A DNA stretch of 7,585 nt, taken from Methylophilus sp. GTDB taxonomy: Bacteria; Pseudomonadota; Gammaproteobacteria; Burkholderiales; Methylophilaceae. The stretch lies in NCBI GenBank assembly GCA_027489475.1, contig JAIXZQ010000328.1:1-7585 (forward strand), written 5' to 3'. The notes beneath the pieces were generated by a model, which was given only the letters and a program-made list of their open reading frames with translations, was not told the origin of the DNA and did no database searches. Shown here one piece after another: positions 4,790 to 7,585 of the stretch (position 1 is the stretch's first letter; the number at the start of each line of letters is the position of its first letter). The position numbers and the translations under genes were made by a program.

Positions 4790-6739
4790 TTAATCTTGTC
4801 CGTTTTCGAGGAAGCTACGCAGGCGTTCTGAGCGGGTTGGATGGCGCAGTTTACGCAGAGCTTTGGCTTCAATTTGGCGAATCCGCTCGCGGGTGACGTC
4901 AAATTGTTTGCCGACCTCTTCTAGCGTGTGGTCGGTGTTCATTTCAATACCAAAGCGCATACGCAAGACTTTGGCCTCGCGCGGGGTGAGTGACTCTAGC
5001 ACCTCGCTGGTGGCGTCACGCAGGCTGGCGTAGACGGCCGCATCCATAGGCGCAAGCGTGGTGTTGTCTTCGATAAAGTCGCCCAAATGGCTATCTTCGT
5101 CGTCACCAATCGGCGTTTCCATGGAGATAGGTTCTTTGCTGATTTTGAGGATTTTGCGGATTTTTTCTTCCGGCATGTCCATCTTTTCAGCCAAAGTGGC
5201 AGGATCAGGCTCCAGGCCAGTTTCTTGCAGAATCTGGCGGCTGATGCGGTTCATTTTGTTAATAGTTTCAATCATGTGCACCGGAATACGGATGGTGCGC
5301 GCTTGGTCGGCAATCGAACGGGTGATGGCCTGACGAATCCACCACGTGGCGTAGGTGGAGAATTTGTAACCACGGCGATATTCAAACTTGTCTACGGCTT
5401 TCATGAGGCCGATGTTGCCTTCTTGAATCAAGTCGAGGAATTGCAGACCGCGGTTGGTGTACTTTTTGGCAATCGAAATCACCAGACGCAAGTTGGCTTC
5501 AATCATCTCGCGCTTGGCACGGCGGGCACGCGCCTCGCCGGTAGTCATTTGCTTGTTGATTTCGCGCAGTTCTTTAATTGGTAAGCCTACACGCGCTTGC
5601 AGGGTTTGCAGGCGCTCTTGCTGATCGAGGATAGAGTGTCTAAAACGCTCTAAACGCTCGGCGTAGGCGGGTTTACCAGCCAGTTCATCATCCAGCCAGT
5701 TGAGATTGATTTCATTCCCGACAAAACTCTTGATGAATTGTTGACGTGGCATATTGGCCTTGTCTACACAAAACTCCATGATTTTGCGCTCGTGGGTACG
5801 CACTTCTTCAACCATGTTACGCACTTGGTCGCACAGGGCTTCAACTTGTTTGGCAGAGAAGCGGAAAGCGGTGAGCTCATCCAGCACTTGTTGGTGCAGG
5901 GTTTTGTATTCTTCGTCGTGCGTGCCTTTGCTTTCGCGGATAGTGTTCATCTTGCTGTTAGCGGCACGAATCACGGCAAAGCGCGATAAGACTTCATCTT
6001 TTAGGCGAGCGAGCGCTTCGGCAGAGAGTGCAGAGGCTTTGGCATCGCCGTCTTCATCTTCTTCGTCCGTTTCTTCTTCGGCCGCTTCTTCTTCCTCGGC
6101 ATCATCCACGGCCAAGGCATCATCCAAACCTAAGTCGCTGTCAATCAAGCCATCAACCAACTCATCCACACTGAGTTCGTCTTTTTCAACTTTATCCACC
6201 ATCTCAAGCAATTGGGCAATGGTTGTTGGACAGGCTGCAATGGCTTGCACCATGTGCTTGAGGCCGTCTTCAATGCGTTTGGCAATTTCAATCTCGCCCT
6301 CACGGGTGAGTAAATCGACGGTGCCCATTTCGCGCATATACATACGCACGGGGTCGGTGGTGCGACCAAACTCTGAGTCTACGGTGGCCAAGGCTTGCTC
6401 AGCTTCTTCAGCAGCATCTTCATCGGTGACGGCGGGCGGCGCATCAGACATCAGCAAAACTTCGGCATCAGGGGCTTCTTCATACACCTGAATACCCATG
6501 TCATTAATCATGCCGATGATGCTCTCGATTTGCTCAGAGTCTTGCACATCGTCGGGCAAGTGGTCATTGATTTCGGCATAGGTGAGATAGCCACGCTCTT
6601 TACCCAGAACAATCAGGGTTTTTAAGCGGGTGCGACGGGCTTCTGCATCCATGGCCTGGGTGGCAGGGTCTTTGGGATGCTCGACTTCGTTAATACCGAG
6701 TTCTTTGTCTAAACTTTTATCTGCTTTGGGTCTGGCCAT
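4790..6739 (-). CDS. rpoD: RNA polymerase primary sigma factor RpoD (sigma-70)
   Basis: The 649-residue protein directs RNA polymerase to housekeeping promoters. Visible in order are region 1.1 (about 36-88), region 1.2 ([20 protein letters not shown], about 129-148), a long non-conserved region with a strongly acidic patch (about 212-232), region 2 (about 409-482, with [20 protein letters not shown] for -10 binding and melting), region 3 (about 486-560) and region 4 (about 570-640, with the helix-turn-helix [19 protein letters not shown] for the -35). It is somewhat longer than the 613-residue E. coli protein. I choose the ATG at 6739 over the GTG at 6751: AGAGGTGG (6755-6748), a strong ribosome binding site, lies 8 nt before the ATG and overlaps the GTG, and [10 protein letters not shown] is a sensible N-terminus. 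It follows dnaG by 151 bp and is followed by tRNA-Ile2. Confidence 0.98.
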   Translation of the reverse strand: MARPKADKSLDKELGINEVEHPKDPATQAMDAEARRTRLKTLIVLGKERGYLTYAEINDHLPDDVQDSEQIESIIGMINDMGIQVYEEAPDAEVLLMSDAPPAVTDEDAAEEAEQALATVDSEFGRTTDPVRMYMREMGTVDLLTREGEIEIAKRIEDGLKHMVQAIAACPTTIAQLLEMVDKVEKDELSVDELVDGLIDSDLGLDDALAVDDAEEEEAAEEETDEEDEDGDAKASALSAEALARLKDEVLSRFAVIRAANSKMNTIRESKGTHDEEYKTLHQQVLDELTAFRFSAKQVEALCDQVRNMVEEVRTHERKIMEFCVDKANMPRQQFIKSFVGNEINLNWLDDELAGKPAYAERLERFRHSILDQQERLQTLQARVGLPIKELREINKQMTTGEARARRAKREMIEANLRLVISIAKKYTNRGLQFLDLIQEGNIGLMKAVDKFEYRRGYKFSTYATWWIRQAITRSIADQARTIRIPVHMIETINKMNRISRQILQETGLEPDPATLAEKMDMPEEKIRKILKISKEPISMETPIGDDEDSHLGDFIEDNTTLAPMDAAVYASLRDATSEVLESLTPREAKVLRMRFGIEMNTDHTLEEVGKQFDVTRERIRQIEAKALRKLRHPTRSERLRSFLENGQD

Positions 6740-6747
6740 GGCCGATT

Positions 6748-6755
6748 CCACCTCT
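6748..6755 (-). promoter_or_regulatory. rpoD ribosome binding site
   Basis: AGAGGTGG on the minus strand contains GAGGTG, six bases complementary to the 16S rRNA 3' end, and is 8 nt from the ATG at 6739. Because the in-frame GTG (6751-6749) lies inside this motif, the longer start is unlikely. Confidence 0.75.
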
Positions 6756-6827
6756 AAAATGATTGATGCTGCGAGTAGCCCACTGCGACAGGCACACCAC
6801 TCGATTTAACATTACGGGAAACCCTAT

Positions 6828-6856
6828 ATTTTACCAGATTTGTGCGTACTTATTAA
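6828..6856 (-). promoter_or_regulatory. candidate internal promoter for rpoD
   Basis: On the minus strand TTAATA (-35, 6856-6851) and TAAAAT (-10, 6833-6828) are 17 bp apart, and TGG directly before the -10 makes it an extended -10. Transcription would start near 6821, giving a leader of about 80 nt. It would allow rpoD and the tRNA to be expressed independently of dnaG, as known from internal rpoD promoters in the E. coli operon. Confidence 0.5.
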
Positions 6857-6888
6857 GCACCGAACACTGGTTTTTACCAGGGATGATG

Positions 6889-6906
6889 CACTAGCGTTTG
6901 CTAGTG
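6889..6906 (-). promoter_or_regulatory. hairpin spanning the dnaG stop codon
   Basis: CACTAGC (6889-6895) and GCTAGTG (6900-6906) form a perfect 7-bp stem with a 4-nt loop, and the dnaG TAG stop lies within it. No T-run follows, so it is not a classic terminator. It may be an mRNA stability or processing element between dnaG and rpoD. Confidence 0.4.
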
Positions 6907-7585
6907 AGCGCGCGCAAGGCTTCACGCTCTTGTGCAGACAAAGCGGCAAACGGTTTTTCTTGCAATTGCAAAAGCAGGGCTTTTTCGCGGGTTTGCGCGG
7001 CCATGTCTGCTAATTGGGTACACGCCCCTTCAAATTCAAGCGCAAAGTCTAGGCTTTCATCCAACAGCGACAATTCACGTTGCAACTGATGACGCAAGAC
7101 CTCGCTGATACTGCCAGCCAAGCTTTGTAACAGCACGACTGGCCGCGACGTCGGCTGGGTCAGCGCCGTTTGCAGCACCGCGCTGAGCATCTGTGCTTCG
7201 TCGCTGTCGCCTACAATGTGCTGCGCCAAGGCTGGGCTAGCCCACTGCGGGCGCATCAACAGCATTAACGCCAAGCGGACATACAATGACAAGGTGGTGC
7301 GCGCGCGTTGCCGCACTGCCTTAGCCTGCACGGTGGCCGGGTTGGGCAACTTGAGCATACGCTGCATTTCTTGATGTTCTAACCCCGCCAACTCAGCGAC
7401 TTTTTTACGCAACAAGGTCGCATAGCGTGGCGCCTGAATCTGTTTGAGTATCGGCTCTGCCTGGTTTAAAAACTGCAGCTTGTCTTCTTGCGAAGCCAGC
7501 GGATTGTGCTCACTCAAGTGCTGAATAATGTATTGCGACAAGGGCATGGCCTGCTGCATATGAGCCTCAAACGCCTCTTTGCCAA
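6891..7585 (-). CDS. dnaG: DNA primase DnaG, C-terminal part (5' end beyond the window)
   Basis: About 231 codons are visible, ending in TAG; the frame stays open to the right edge. The first visible residues, GKEAFEAHMQQAMPLSQYI, match the stretch after the TOPRIM catalytic core of bacterial primases. The remainder (about the last 150 residues) is the helical C-terminal domain that binds the replicative helicase DnaB, poorly conserved and rich in Leu, Ala, Gln and Glu. The zinc-binding and TOPRIM catalytic domains lie outside the window. DnaG makes the RNA primers for lagging-strand synthesis. Its place directly upstream of rpoD is that of the macromolecular synthesis operon; rpsU would be expected further upstream, outside the window. 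The ATG at 7559 is an internal Met, not the start. Confidence 0.95.
   Translation of the reverse strand, partial: GKEAFEAHMQQAMPLSQYIIQHLSEHNPLASQEDKLQFLNQAEPILKQIQAPRYATLLRKKVAELAGLEHQEMQRMLKLPNPATVQAKAVRQRARTTLSLYVRLALMLLMRPQWASPALAQHIVGDSDEAQMLSAVLQTALTQPTSRPVVLLQSLAGSISEVLRHQLQRELSLLDESLDFALEFEGACTQLADMAAQTREKALLLQLQEKPFAALSAQEREALRALTSKR

Noticed and set aside
5087..6625. Several long plus-strand frames inside rpoD
   Set aside because: They are shadows of the GC-rich rpoD coding frame, with low-complexity Ser/Ala translations and no start signals.
6867..6880. CTGGT-TTTT-ACCAG hairpin in the dnaG-rpoD spacer
   Set aside because: The 5-bp stem has no T-run after it on the minus strand; too weak to call as an attenuator.

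Overview
The window looks like chromosomal DNA of a betaproteobacterium. The basis is a housekeeping block in the order dnaG, rpoD, tRNA-Ile(CAU), all on the minus strand, and a betaproteobacterial-type sigma-70. Methylophilaceae is my best guess at family level, but that is inference.

Right half (about 4650-7585, minus strand): the 3' part of DNA primase dnaG enters from the right edge. A 151-bp spacer follows, with a plausible extended -10 promoter. Next come complete rpoD, a tRNA-Ile2 gene 20 bp behind it, and an intrinsic terminator 6 bp past the encoded CCA. This is the dnaG-rpoD part of the macromolecular synthesis operon with a tRNA as its last gene.

Left half (1-4650): by eye it is more AT-rich and consists of short, loosely connected units. 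From right to left these are: a two-gene operon on the minus strand (a sterol desaturase/fatty acid hydroxylase family membrane enzyme, then a secreted protein of unknown function, TAA-TC-ATG junction); a minus-strand gene for a small secreted protein with five 13-residue histidine-rich repeats; a MOSC-domain protein, the only confident plus-strand gene; and a minus-strand MipA/OmpV-family outer-membrane protein. At the left edge, what may be the 5' end of another minus-strand gene runs out of the window.

Three neighbouring minus-strand units (rpoD/tRNA, desaturase/secreted protein, His-rich protein) end in nearly the same hairpin, with stem ACCCAAGG / CCTTGGGT and a U-tract. Sequence identity between terminators of unrelated genes is the most unusual pattern here. 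Other points of interest are a nested 37-bp dyad in front of the desaturase gene, a T9 run with a terminator-like hairpin inside codons 10-19 of that gene, a hairpin across the dnaG stop codon, and a signal-peptide-like plus-strand frame without a proper start codon. I see no CRISPR array, insertion sequence, phage gene or recognisable defence system.
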